NCBI GenBank assembly: GCA_028687375.1
Contig: JAQUAG010000018.1
Location: forward strand, 1-45,518
Origin: Arcobacteraceae bacterium
Lineage (GTDB): Bacteria; Campylobacterota; Campylobacteria; Campylobacterales; Arcobacteraceae
Length of the DNA stretch: 45,518 nucleotides
Reading direction: 5' to 3'
Of the stretch, positions 18,630-27,395 are shown in pieces (the first letter of the stretch is position 1; each line of letters opens with the position of its first letter). The translations under genes were made by a program, and so were the position numbers. The notes below the pieces were generated by a model. That model saw nothing but the letters and a program-made list of their open reading frames with translations. It was not told where the DNA came from and did no database searches.

Positions 18630-19421
18630 TTATTTTTTCACTAGTAATTCTTTAAGTTCTTGTATCTCACTTCGTAAAAGCTGGATTTCTTGAAGTGTTT
18701 TATCTTCATTTGTATGAATCTCATCTAAAATAACCTCATTATTATCATCTTTAAGTTCATTCATAGCATCTACGACAACAGCAATAATAAGATTTATCAT
18801 AATAAAAGTAACAATAAAGATAAAAGGTACAAAAAAAAGCCAAGCCATAGGAAATTGTTCCATTACAGGTCTTGCTATCCCCATCGACCAAGACTCTAAA
18901 GTCATCACTTGGAAAAGTGTATAAAATGACTCCCCTAAAGTTCCAAACCACTCGGGAAATGCTTCTCCAAAAAGTTGTGTCGCCATAATCGCAAAGATAT
19001 AAAATAAAAGAGTAAGAAGTCCTGCAATAGAAGCCATTCCAGGGATAACACTTGCAAGTGCTAAAACTATTTTTCTCATTTGTGGTATAACTGTAACCAA
19101 TCTAAAAAGCCTTAAAACTCGAAGTACCCTAAATATTTCAAATCCTGAAGTAGTAGGTACTAAAGAGATAGTAACAATCGTAAAGTCAAATAAATTCCAA
19201 GGGTCTTTGAAAAAAGCACCTCTATAAACTGAAATCTTCATCAAAATTTCTATAGTAAAAACAGTGATAACAAAACTATCGAATAGATCTATCCAAGTAC
19301 CAAAATCTCCCATCACTACTTTTGATGTCTCTAGTCCCATAGTGATACCATTTATAATAATAAGTACAATGATAAAATTGATAAATCGTTGATTTTCTAC
19401 AATGTTTTTTATTTTTTCCAT
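18630..19421 (-). CDS. Voltage-gated sodium channel of the NavAb (BacNav) type
   Basis: A 263-residue single-domain six-helix channel that assembles as a tetramer in the inner membrane. S4 carries four gating arginines spaced by three (R98, R101, R104, R107 in '[14 protein letters not shown]'), and the selectivity filter T174-LESWS-M180 is the sodium-type filter. The stretch around it ('[20 protein letters not shown]') and the S6 '[14 protein letters not shown]' match what I recall of Arcobacter butzleri NavAb nearly residue for residue, with an offset of one. A C-terminal coiled coil (about 235-263) is the usual tetramer bundle. It is divergent from mqnP; the native role of such channels in Arcobacter (motility, pH or sodium homeostasis) is not settled. 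Confidence 0.95.
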   Translation of the reverse strand: MEKIKNIVENQRFINFIIVLIIINGITMGLETSKVVMGDFGTWIDLFDSFVITVFTIEILMKISVYRGAFFKDPWNLFDFTIVTISLVPTTSGFEIFRVLRVLRLFRLVTVIPQMRKIVLALASVIPGMASIAGLLTLLFYIFAIMATQLFGEAFPEWFGTLGESFYTLFQVMTLESWSMGIARPVMEQFPMAWLFFVPFIFIVTFIMINLIIAVVVDAMNELKDDNNEVILDEIHTNEDKTLQEIQLLRSEIQELKELLVKK

Positions 19422-19502
19422 TTTTTAGCCCCAATAGTGTTGATTTTTTGGGATTGTAACAAATATTAGATTAGATTTTTTACTTTTTAATTACTCTTTT
19501 GA

Positions 19503-19508
19503 TAAAAT
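19503..19508 (+). promoter_or_regulatory. Candidate extended -10 element close to mqnP ATG
   Basis: TTTTGATAAAATCC places TAAAAT at 19503-19508, just seven bases before the mqnP ATG. No ribosome binding site is visible in front of that ATG. If used, the transcript would start within a base or two of the start codon (leaderless). Confidence 0.35.
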
Positions 19509-19515
19509 CCACACC

Positions 19516-20373
19516 ATGCAAAAAATATCAAAACTTTTAAACGATTTTAATGAACTTGTGATGTTCAAACACTCTATCTTTTCACTGCCATTTATTTTTA
19601 TAGCGATGGTTGTAGCAAGTGATGGTTGGTTTGGATTTGAACTTTTAATAATGGGAATTTTAGCAGCCCTCTCTGCTCGTAATTTTGCGATGGGATTTAA
19701 CCGTTATCTTGACCGTGATATCGATGCAAAGAATCCTCGAACAATAAATCGTCCAAGTGTTGATGGGAGACTTAGTCCAAATCAAATCTATCTTTTTACT
19801 CTCATAAATGCACTTATTTTTATAGCTGTTGCATTTTTTGTAAATGACTTAGCTTTTTATCTTTCTATCCCCATTTTAGTGGTGATTGGGAGTTATTCTT
19901 ATTTTAAAAGATTTTCAAGTTTAGCTCATATTATTTTAGGGATTTCCCTCGGACTTGCTCCAATTGCTGGTGTTGTGGCTGTGAGTGAAACTATCACTTT
20001 GTGGAGTATTTATCTCTCTCTTGGGGTGATGTTTTGGGTAGCTGGATTTGATTTACTTTACTCTTTACAAGATATTGAAGTAGATAAAGAACTTGGACTG
20101 CACTCAATTCCTTCAAAATTTGGGGTAGAAAAAACGATGCTAATTTCTAAAATTATGCATATTTTGACTATTATTTTTTGGTCTTTATTTGTTTATGAAG
20201 CAAATCTTGGATTTTTTGGATTTGGAGCAATAGTTGCTAGTATTGTGATGCTTAGTTATGAACATTATTTAGTCAATAAAGACTTTAAAAAGATTGATAA
20301 AGCATTTTTTACAGTCAATGGTTACCTTGGGATATTGTTCTTTTTCCTTATCATTTTGGATGTTGCAATCTAG
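19516..20373 (+). CDS. mqnP: UbiA-family prenyltransferase, menaquinone biosynthesis (MqnP)
   Basis: A 285-residue integral membrane prenyltransferase with about eight helices. The two Asp-rich motifs that bind the magnesium diphosphate are present: N62-xxx-D66-x-D68-x-D70 ('NRYLDRDID') and D186-xxx-D190 ('LQDIEVDKE'), with 'KNPRTINRP' after the first. Campylobacterota make menaquinone by the futalosine route, in which MqnP attaches the polyprenyl tail to 1,4-dihydroxy-6-naphthoate; this sequence looks like that branch rather than UbiA. The ATG lacks a ribosome binding site and may be leaderless. A 53-residue ORF directly follows the stop. Confidence 0.88.
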   Translation: MQKISKLLNDFNELVMFKHSIFSLPFIFIAMVVASDGWFGFELLIMGILAALSARNFAMGFNRYLDRDIDAKNPRTINRPSVDGRLSPNQIYLFTLINALIFIAVAFFVNDLAFYLSIPILVVIGSYSYFKRFSSLAHIILGISLGLAPIAGVVAVSETITLWSIYLSLGVMFWVAGFDLLYSLQDIEVDKELGLHSIPSKFGVEKTMLISKIMHILTIIFWSLFVYEANLGFFGFGAIVASIVMLSYEHYLVNKDFKKIDKAFFTVNGYLGILFFFLIILDVAI

Positions 20374-20535
20374 ATGAAACACTTAAAGGGATTTTTTAAC
20401 AGATACTTTTCACTTGCTATCATTGCGATGTACTCTACATTGCATAAACTTACAAGTATTGATAGTAACTTTCAATACCACCTCAAAGCTTTTGAATATC
20501 AAGAGAGAAAGACCTCTCCACCTTTTTATAATTAA
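20374..20535 (+). CDS. 53-residue hypothetical protein directly behind mqnP
   Basis: An ATG begins at the base after the mqnP stop codon and opens a frame of 53 codons (start MKHLKGFFNRYFSL, end KTSPPFYN). The protein is basic at the N-terminus, with a short hydrophobic patch 'SLAIIAMYSTL' and a polar tail. No family is recognised. Its exact abutment to mqnP suggests translational coupling, and a likely terminator follows 31 bases later, so it would close the operon. It could be a real small membrane-associated protein or a chance frame. Confidence 0.5.
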   Translation: MKHLKGFFNRYFSLAIIAMYSTLHKLTSIDSNFQYHLKAFEYQERKTSPPFYN

Positions 20536-20566
20536 AAATTAATAGTTAAAAATTCAAAATTATTGT

Positions 20567-20587
20567 GCGATGAAAATCGCTTTTTTT
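20567..20587 (+). terminator. Short intrinsic terminator behind the mqnP operon
   Basis: A stem GCGAT/ATCGC with a GAAA tetraloop is followed by seven T residues (20581-20587). The stem has only five pairs, but the GNRA-type loop and the T run favour it. It lies 20 bases upstream of the TonB receptor ATG, so it could also act as an attenuator in that gene's leader. Confidence 0.6.
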
Positions 20588-20607
20588 ATAAAAAGGAAAA
20601 ATAAAAT

Positions 20608-22413
20608 ATGCAAAAAAATATCTCATTAAGTATAGCTACAGCTATACTATTAGCTACAAATAGTTATGCCCAAACAACTGAAGATTTGGGGATGATAACA
20701 GTTACAAGTGCCACTAAAAGTGAACAATCTATCAAAGATGTTACTTCAAATGTAGAAGTAATCACAGGTGCTGAACTAGAAGAAAAACATATCACAACAG
20801 TTATAGATGCTTTAAAGCTAACAAATATTTCAATAAATCAAAGTGGGGGAATAGGACAAACAAGTTCATTTTTTCTAGGTGGTATGAGTGCGGAACATAC
20901 TTTAGTTTTAGTTGATGGGGTACGATACAATGATCCAACTGTAACAAATGGATATGCTTTACTTGACCATCTGATGATTGCAGATATTGAAAGAATTGAG
21001 ATAATAAAAGGAGCTCAAAGTGGTATTTGGGGAGCTGATGCAGCTGCTGGTGTTATCAATATCATCACAAAAAAACCAAATGAAAAACAGACACTTATAC
21101 TCAATCTTGAAGCTGGTAGTTTCAATACAAAAAAAACAAATATGAAAATTCAAGCAAAAGATGAAAAAAATAATTTTGGGATGAGTGTTTCACAAATCAC
21201 AAGTGATGGCTTTAGTGCGATGGTGCCAAAAGGTAAAGATGTAGCGGATTACGAAGATGATAAATATGAAAATACAACTGTAAAATTACAATATGGACTC
21301 AATATCAATGATGCAAATAAGATAGATTTTGCCCATACTATTGTTGATGCAAAAGGGGATTATGATAGTAGTTTTAGTGGTGGTGCAAATGACACAACTT
21401 CAAACTTTACAAATAAAAATAAATTTACTCAAATAAATTTTAATCATATAGATTCATTCAATATATTAGATTTTTATACCAATAAATCAACTTTTGATAG
21501 AACCTATGCAGGGGGAGAATATGTTGGAGAAACTAAAGAAATAGGTGTAAAATCAAAAATACCATATCGAACAAAAGATTTTTTTATCGTTGGTGCTGAT
21601 TCAAAAGAGCAAATTATGAATAAAAGTTATTCTGTTCTTGAAGGAAAATACAAAAGTAAAGGGGTATTTGTAACCAATTCAAATAATTTTTCAAACACTA
21701 TCATAACTGAGTCGTTACGAAAAGATAATTACGATAGTTTCAAAGATAAAACAACAGGAAAACTTGGAATTAAACAGATATTTACAGAAGATTTAAGTGC
21801 AAGTGCAAACTATGGAACAGCTTATAAAACACCTTCTTTATACAATTTGTATGCAGGATGGGGTGCTGGAAATTTAAATTTGGTTCCTGAAGATATCAAA
21901 AGTTTTGATGCTTCAATTCAGTATAAAGATTTTGCAGTGAAATATTTCTCATCAACTATTGACAATGAAATTTTTTATAATAATGCTACATGGAGCTATG
22001 ACCAAAGTGATAAAAAATCAAAATACAAAGGTTATGAAATCTCTTATCAAAAAGGATTTGAAACAACTCTATTTAGTGTAAAATATATGAATCAGTCTGC
22101 AAAAGATGGAGATGGGAACGATTTACAAAGAAGAGAGAAAGAGAAAATGAATTTTTCAGCTGATTATTTTGGAATAAAAGCATTTAATTTTAATCTCAAT
22201 GGGGAATATGTTGGAAAAAGATATGACGATTTAGCCAAAACAAAACAAACAGGAAAATATACAGTGCTCAATACAGTGGTAAATTATGAATACAAAAGAA
22301 ATCTTAATTTGTATCTAAAAATCAATAATATCACTGATAAAAACTATCAAGAAGTTGATGGCTATGCAACATCTCCAAGAGCATACTATGTAGGATTAAA
22401 TGCAAAATTCTAA
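20608..22413 (+). CDS. TonB-dependent outer membrane receptor (BtuB-like)
   Basis: A 601-residue receptor: signal peptide (1-21, ending SYA), a TonB-box-like 'DLGMITVTSAT' at about 26-36, a plug domain (about 40-155; 'TLVLVDGVRYNDP', 'IERIEIIKGAQSGIWGADA', 'GVINIITKKP') and a beta barrel ending in a terminal Phe ('YYVGLNAKF'), as needed for outer membrane insertion. The size and the plug resemble BtuB-type receptors for cobalamin or similar ligands, but the ligand cannot be read from sequence. AAAAAGGAAAAA precedes the ATG. The gene overlaps the following membrane protein by 14 bases. No Fur box could be identified with confidence. Confidence 0.9.
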   Translation: MQKNISLSIATAILLATNSYAQTTEDLGMITVTSATKSEQSIKDVTSNVEVITGAELEEKHITTVIDALKLTNISINQSGGIGQTSSFFLGGMSAEHTLVLVDGVRYNDPTVTNGYALLDHLMIADIERIEIIKGAQSGIWGADAAAGVINIITKKPNEKQTLILNLEAGSFNTKKTNMKIQAKDEKNNFGMSVSQITSDGFSAMVPKGKDVADYEDDKYENTTVKLQYGLNINDANKIDFAHTIVDAKGDYDSSFSGGANDTTSNFTNKNKFTQINFNHIDSFNILDFYTNKSTFDRTYAGGEYVGETKEIGVKSKIPYRTKDFFIVGADSKEQIMNKSYSVLEGKYKSKGVFVTNSNNFSNTIITESLRKDNYDSFKDKTTGKLGIKQIFTEDLSASANYGTAYKTPSLYNLYAGWGAGNLNLVPEDIKSFDASIQYKDFAVKYFSSTIDNEIFYNNATWSYDQSDKKSKYKGYEISYQKGFETTLFSVKYMNQSAKDGDGNDLQRREKEKMNFSADYFGIKAFNFNLNGEYVGKRYDDLAKTKQTGKYTVLNTVVNYEYKRNLNLYLKINNITDKNYQEVDGYATSPRAYYVGLNAKF

Positions 22414-22969
22414 AAACATACACATAAGAGATTTTTTACAATATAAATTTTTCAATTCAGTTTTTACAGGACTCGCTATGGGTTCTGTATTTACGATTTA
22501 TGGCTCATTAGAGCCATCAATTTTCTCAATTGGTGGGATATTTTTAGCGATTGGGCTTTTGATTGTTGCTAAATATTACACAAAGATTCTCAATATAAGC
22601 TCATTTTATCGTATCTCTTTGGGAGTTGAAATTGTGATGTTTGTGATGGTGGGATATTTTTTACTAAGTCCCTATAACTACACCACAGCACTCTTAGTTT
22701 ATATCGGATATCAAATCTCATTTATGTTTGGAAGTTATCTAGTAAGGGCGGAAACAATTTTTTTAAATCGTATGCAAATCTTAAGTTTCCTAGATGTTAC
22801 AAAACAAAAAGGGTATCTTGTAGGGTTAGCAGTCTCGTATCTTTTTTATAAAATCTTAGAGTATTTTGGAACAACCGACAATCAAACACAAGTCTATTAT
22901 CTTCATTTTGGACTTTTTTTTCTTGAACTCTTTGTGATATATTTTTTATGGAAAGCTTTTAAAAAGTGA
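22400..22969 (+). CDS. Hypothetical inner membrane protein, about six helices
   Basis: A 189-residue, strongly hydrophobic protein with roughly six membrane segments. The glycine-rich helix pair at the start ('GLAMGSVFTIYG', 'GGIFLAIGLLIVAKYY') resembles half of a major facilitator transporter, but no defining motif is present and the family is not recognised. The gene starts inside the TonB receptor gene (14-base overlap) and its stop overlaps the exonuclease start by four bases. Tight coupling to an outer membrane receptor suggests an accessory role in uptake across the inner membrane; that is inference. Confidence 0.65.
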   Translation: MQNSKNIHIRDFLQYKFFNSVFTGLAMGSVFTIYGSLEPSIFSIGGIFLAIGLLIVAKYYTKILNISSFYRISLGVEIVMFVMVGYFLLSPYNYTTALLVYIGYQISFMFGSYLVRAETIFLNRMQILSFLDVTKQKGYLVGLAVSYLFYKILEYFGTTDNQTQVYYLHFGLFFLELFVIYFLWKAFKK

Positions 22970-23502
22970 TAGTCCTCGACTTTGAAACAAACACCCACAA
23001 CCAATATGATGTGATAGAGGTAGCAGCTGTAAGAATAGAGCTTGATGGGGAACTCAAAGTCAAAGAGATGTTTCATAGATACTATCTTTCACGTTATCCT
23101 GTCAATTTTCACTCTTTTAATGTCCATAAACTTACCCCAGAACTTATCTTGGAATATCGAAATAAAAATGAAATAAAATATCCAGCCTACTTTAAAGAGG
23201 ATGAGGAATTTGCACAGTTTTGCAAGGGAGCAAAAACTTTAGTCGCTCACAATATCAGCTTTGAACTTCGCCATTGTGAGAAAATCGTGAAGTTTGAAAA
23301 TCACTTTTGCACGATGAAAGAGAATAAACATATCGTCAAAGCCCTCAATAAAAAAGGTCTTATCAAAAATCCAAAACTCGATGAAACTTGTAATTTTTAC
23401 GGGATAAATTTCGACCCAAATGCCTACCACAGTGCCACTTATGATGTAAGTAAATGTTATGAGATACTCAAATGTATGAGGGAGAGGAAGTTGATACAAT
23501 AA
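22966..23502 (+). CDS. DnaQ-like 3'-5' exonuclease domain protein
   Basis: A 178-residue protein of the DEDD exonuclease fold. Exo I is 'VLDFET' (Asp and Glu metal ligands), Exo II is 'LVAHNISFELRH', and Exo III is 'YHSATYDVSKCYEIL' (HxxxxD, the DEDDh form). In Exo II the usual Asp after the Phe is a Glu, a conservative but unusual change in a metal ligand. The length fits a single exonuclease domain such as those acting with DNA polymerase or on RNA. The GTG start at 22966 overlaps the previous stop (GTGA). Why it is coupled to a receptor and a membrane protein is unclear. Confidence 0.82.
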   Translation: MIVLDFETNTHNQYDVIEVAAVRIELDGELKVKEMFHRYYLSRYPVNFHSFNVHKLTPELILEYRNKNEIKYPAYFKEDEEFAQFCKGAKTLVAHNISFELRHCEKIVKFENHFCTMKENKHIVKALNKKGLIKNPKLDETCNFYGINFDPNAYHSATYDVSKCYEILKCMRERKLIQ

Positions 23503-23571
23503 ATTTTCAACATCAATAAGATACAATCAAAAATTAAGTACAATATACCATATTGAAGAAAAAGGGTCACG

Positions 23572-24552
23572 ATGGAAAATCATTTTATAAACACTATAGC
23601 AATTAAAGATTTTAAATGTTTTAAAGATTTTCAAGCTGATGGATTTGGAAGAGTCAATCTTATTGGTGGAAAAAATAATGTTGGAAAAACTGCTTTTATG
23701 GAAGCATGTTGTATTAATGTATATGCTAATGATATTAGTAAGCTAACCAATGTATTAAGTAGTCCAAAACATGCTAGAAATTTTTTAGAAATTGGTGCTC
23801 GAATAGTAGTATCGAAAGAAGAAGCAAAAGATTTTTTAGAATCAGCAAATAATTATCATTCAATATCCAATATTAATGAAGTGACATTTAACATTTTTCA
23901 AAACAATGGAATTAAAGAATATTATTTTAAATATCACGATAAAGAACTAACCGTAAATATAAATGATTTTTCTTATGAAAGAAAAAAACAAGAAAATATT
24001 AAATTTATAACTCAATTAGGATTTACAAAACTACAACTTAAACAAGTTTTTATCAGTATGCAGACAAAAGATAAAGAGGAAATTTTATATAAATATATTA
24101 ATAATTTTGACCCAAATGTAACCAACTTTAAAATTATAGGGGGAGATGAACCATCAGCAAAAGTTCTCGATAGGGAGGAATATCAGGAAATTAATGAATT
24201 TGGGGATGGTCTTAAACATTATATATCAATTATTTGTTCACTCTATACTTGTGAAAATGGCTATCTTTTTATTGATGAGATTGACAATGGCATCCACTAC
24301 ACTCAACTTGATGAATTATGGGAGATTATCCTTTCTGTTTCTAAAGAACAAAAAGTTCAAGTTTTTGCCACAACCCATTCTAAAGAGTGTATAGAATCTT
24401 TTAATCGTATTCAACTAAAATTGCAAGATAAAGAAACTTATTATTTTGAGATGGCTAGAAATGTACAAACAAATAAAATTTTCATTTCTCAAATTGATAG
24501 TGAACAATTAGAATATGGATTATCTAATAATGAAAGGCTTCGAGGTGAATAA
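23572..24552 (+). CDS. OLD/RecF-like AAA ATPase of a two-gene module
   Basis: A 326-residue ABC/SMC-type ATPase of the AAA15/AAA21 group. Walker A is 'GGKNNVGKTA' (32-41), preceded by the family's 'IKDFKCFKDF'. A signature-like 'EFGDGLKHYIS' (about 209-219), Walker B 'YLFIDEIDNGIH' (about 229-240) and the switch His in 'FATTHSKE' follow. It is short, lacking room for a fused nuclease, and the TOPRIM-like protein is encoded by the next, overlapping gene. This split arrangement resembles OLD-family and PARIS (AriA/AriB) antiphage systems. Located between an exonuclease gene and tex. AAAGGG precedes the ATG. Defence function is inferred, not shown. Confidence 0.85.
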   Translation: MENHFINTIAIKDFKCFKDFQADGFGRVNLIGGKNNVGKTAFMEACCINVYANDISKLTNVLSSPKHARNFLEIGARIVVSKEEAKDFLESANNYHSISNINEVTFNIFQNNGIKEYYFKYHDKELTVNINDFSYERKKQENIKFITQLGFTKLQLKQVFISMQTKDKEEILYKYINNFDPNVTNFKIIGGDEPSAKVLDREEYQEINEFGDGLKHYISIICSLYTCENGYLFIDEIDNGIHYTQLDELWEIILSVSKEQKVQVFATTHSKECIESFNRIQLKLQDKETYYFEMARNVQTNKIFISQIDSEQLEYGLSNNERLRGE

Positions 24553-25174
24553 TCTTCTAATTGTTGAAAGTAATAACGATAAGTTTTTTATTCAAGCATT
24601 ATTAAATCATATGAATCTACATATAGAGATTGATAAACCTATATGCTTGGTAAATGATTTTGAGTGTATCGGTGGTATAGATAATTTAGAGCAAAAATTA
24701 AAGTTCGTATCTAATCAAACACAAAAACAATCCATTCAAAAAATAGGAATTATTTTTGATGCTGATGAAGTTGGTGTTGAAGTAAGAACAAGACAAATCG
24801 AAGAAAAAATCAATTTAGTTTTTGGAGAGACAAGAAATATTGAGTTTCAAATTTATATAATGAACTTAAAGGGTAAAGGTGAACTTGAAGATATTTTAAA
24901 AAGTATAAAAACCGAAAAATCAAATTATGCAGATTGTTTGTCAGAATGGAAAGAATGTATAGAACAAAAAGGTGAAGCCGTAACCAAGAAAATCTTTAAT
25001 AAATTTTGGATAAATAATTACATTATGTATGATACTTGTACTGCAAGTAAACATAAAGGGAAAAAAGATACATATTGTATTTTTGAATATGCATTAAAAG
25101 AGAAAAAGATTTGGAACTTTGACCATGAAATTTTAGATGATTTAAAAGAATTTTTAAATCAACTTTCTCAATAA
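24545..25174 (+). CDS. DUF3226 TOPRIM-like protein, partner of the ATPase
   Basis: About 209 residues of the DUF3226 type, with TOPRIM features: E8 in 'LLIVESNNDKFF' and the D72-x-D74 pair in 'GIIFDADEVG', which would bind metal for phosphodiester cleavage. 'GKGELEDILKSI' matches the later part of the family. The start is uncertain: ATG at 24515 or 24530 is possible, but GTG 24545 is preferred because AAAGG lies seven bases before it and it starts right at the TOPRIM strand. It overlaps the ATPase gene by eight bases, so the two are coupled. In PARIS the effector nuclease belongs to a different family (DUF4435), so this pair would be a relative at most. Confidence 0.8.
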   Translation: MNNLLIVESNNDKFFIQALLNHMNLHIEIDKPICLVNDFECIGGIDNLEQKLKFVSNQTQKQSIQKIGIIFDADEVGVEVRTRQIEEKINLVFGETRNIEFQIYIMNLKGKGELEDILKSIKTEKSNYADCLSEWKECIEQKGEAVTKKIFNKFWINNYIMYDTCTASKHKGKKDTYCIFEYALKEKKIWNFDHEILDDLKEFLNQLSQ

Positions 25175-25262
25175 AATATCATTTTAATTTTCTAAATTTA
25201 CTGAATCTTTTCTAAGATAAGTAATACATATCACTAAAATAATCTAAACAACCAAGGCAAAA

Positions 25263-27374
25263 ATGAACACTAACCTCCTAAAAATCCTCAAAGAAAAAAC
25301 TTCTTTAGAGGAAAAATATATCACAAACATCATCGCTCTTCTTGAAGAGGGATGTACTATCCCATTTATCGCAAGATATCGAAAAGACAATACTGGAAAT
25401 GCTACCGATGAGGCACTTTTGAAATTTCAAGAGATTTATGAATACAGTCTCAAACTCCTCAAACGAAAAGAGGAGATTGAACATATTTTAAAAGAGAGGG
25501 AGTCTTTAACCTCTACAGTGCAAGAGCTTTTAAACAAAGCTACTACATTGACAGCTTTGGAAGATATTTATGAGCCTTACAAAGAGTCCAAAAATACAAG
25601 AGCGGATATTGCCCTTTTAAATGGGCTTGAACCTTTGGCGAATATGATAGGTTCTATGAAATACACCCTTGAAGAGATACATCAAAAAGCATCAACATTT
25701 ACTAAAGGTGAAGTAAAAACGACTAAGGATGCGATTGATGGGGCAAAAGATATTATCGCTTTGCGGTATGCTCAAGATATCAGAACCAAAGAGAGTGTCC
25801 GAAACAATATCCACAACCACTCCATAATGCTCACCAAACCTACCAAAACTTTTGAAGCAGATGGGGTGTATAAAGATTTGGCAAATATAAATCAAAAAGC
25901 GAGTTACCTCAAATCTCATCGACTTTTGGCGATATTTCGAGCGCTAAACGAGAAACAAATCACTTTAAAACTAGAGGTGGATGAGGATTATTTAATCGAG
26001 GGGATAAAAAAATTTAAAATCCCTTCGTGGGCAAATAGTTCTAAAGTATTGGTAGTTGATGCCTATATCGATGGGTTGAAACGATTGTTGCTTCCAAGTT
26101 TAAAAAGGGAGTTTTTAAGTGAGCTTAAAGAGAGGGCAAGTGATGAAGCGATTGAGCTTTTTGGGAAAAATTTAGCAGAGCTCCTTATCACTCCCCCACT
26201 TGTCAATCAAATCATTTTAGGACTAGACCCTGGGTACAAAACAGGGTGTAAAATGGCTGTTTTGGATAAAGATGGAGGGTATCTTGATAGTGGAGTTATC
26301 TATCTTTTGAGTGCAAATGACAAAGAGAATGCTTCAAAAAAAGTGCTAGAATTGCTCAAAAAATATCAAGTTACCGCCATAGCGATAGGAAATGGAACCG
26401 CATCAAAAGAGACTGCAACATTTATTAGCGAACTTTTAAAAGCAAACAATTTAACTATCAATTATGCTGTTGTAAGTGAAATAGGCGCTTCTGTGTATTC
26501 AGCTTCAAAAATTGCACAAGAGGAGTATCCACATCTTGATGTGACGATTCGAGGGGCGATTTCGATAGCTGGAAGACTTCGTGACCCACTCTCAGCCCTT
26601 GTCAAGATTGACCCAAAAAGTTTGGGTGTGGGGCAATACCAACACGACCTCAATCAAAAGAAGTTAGAAAAAAAACTTGAGTTTACCACTGTTTCTATCG
26701 TCAATAAAGTGGGGGTTGATATCAATTCAAGCTCTTACAAACTCCTCTCTTATGTATCAGGAATCAGTGAAAAAATAGCGAAAAATATCATCGCTTTAAA
26801 AGAGGAACTTGGTGGATTTAGTTCCAAAGAGCAAATCAAAAAAGTAAAAGGTCTTGGGGCAAAAGGGTATGAGCAAAGTGTGGGATTTTTTAGAATCAAA
26901 GATGGAAAAAGCTTTTTGGATAATAGTGGCATCCACCCTGAAAACTATAAAGTTGCACTCTATTTAAAAGAGCATTTTGAACTGGAAAAGATTTCAAATG
27001 AAGAGTTGGTGAAAGTAAATGAGAAGTTTGACACAGGGCTAGAAACCTTAAAAGATATCGTAAAAGAGCTTTTAAAACCTGGGTTTGATATAAGAGATGA
27101 GCTGGAAAGTATCTCTTTTTGCCTCGATGTGAAAACGATAGAGGAGTTAAGCGAGGGGGATAGTGTAGCTGGAGTTGTCCGAAATATCACCGATTTTGGA
27201 GCCTTTGTAGATATTGGACTCAAAAATGATGCACTGCTTCATATCTCTCAAATCTCACATAAACGAATCAACCACCCAATGGATGTTTTGAGTGTCAATC
27301 AACACTTAAAAGATATCAAGATTTTGAGTATCGATAGGGAAAAAAATAAAATCAGTTTAACACTAAAAGGGTAA
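25263..27374 (+). CDS. tex: Tex family RNA-binding transcription accessory protein
   Basis: A 703-residue Tex protein, normal length. The N-terminal helical region includes 'GCTIPFIARYRKDNTGNATDE' type sequence near residue 30. A YqgF-like RNase H fold begins near 317 with 'ILGLDPGYKTGCK'. Helix-hairpin-helix repeats lie at about 498-560 ('YVSGISEKIAKNI', 'VKGLGAKGYEQS'). A C-terminal S1 domain (about 632-700) reads 'VAGVVRNITDFGAFVDIG'. Tex binds RNA and affects transcription and, in pathogens, toxin expression. It is a stand-alone housekeeping gene between the ATPase/DUF3226 pair and the DJ-1 gene. Confidence 0.95.
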   Translation: MNTNLLKILKEKTSLEEKYITNIIALLEEGCTIPFIARYRKDNTGNATDEALLKFQEIYEYSLKLLKRKEEIEHILKERESLTSTVQELLNKATTLTALEDIYEPYKESKNTRADIALLNGLEPLANMIGSMKYTLEEIHQKASTFTKGEVKTTKDAIDGAKDIIALRYAQDIRTKESVRNNIHNHSIMLTKPTKTFEADGVYKDLANINQKASYLKSHRLLAIFRALNEKQITLKLEVDEDYLIEGIKKFKIPSWANSSKVLVVDAYIDGLKRLLLPSLKREFLSELKERASDEAIELFGKNLAELLITPPLVNQIILGLDPGYKTGCKMAVLDKDGGYLDSGVIYLLSANDKENASKKVLELLKKYQVTAIAIGNGTASKETATFISELLKANNLTINYAVVSEIGASVYSASKIAQEEYPHLDVTIRGAISIAGRLRDPLSALVKIDPKSLGVGQYQHDLNQKKLEKKLEFTTVSIVNKVGVDINSSSYKLLSYVSGISEKIAKNIIALKEELGGFSSKEQIKKVKGLGAKGYEQSVGFFRIKDGKSFLDNSGIHPENYKVALYLKEHFELEKISNEELVKVNEKFDTGLETLKDIVKELLKPGFDIRDELESISFCLDVKTIEELSEGDSVAGVVRNITDFGAFVDIGLKNDALLHISQISHKRINHPMDVLSVNQHLKDIKILSIDREKNKISLTLKG

Positions 27375-27395
27375 AATAAAGGAAAAGGATTTGTT

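Noticed and set aside
20536-20607. A Fur box in the leader of the TonB receptor gene
   Set aside because: The region is nearly all A/T and several loose matches can be drawn, none with convincing symmetry to the Fur consensus.
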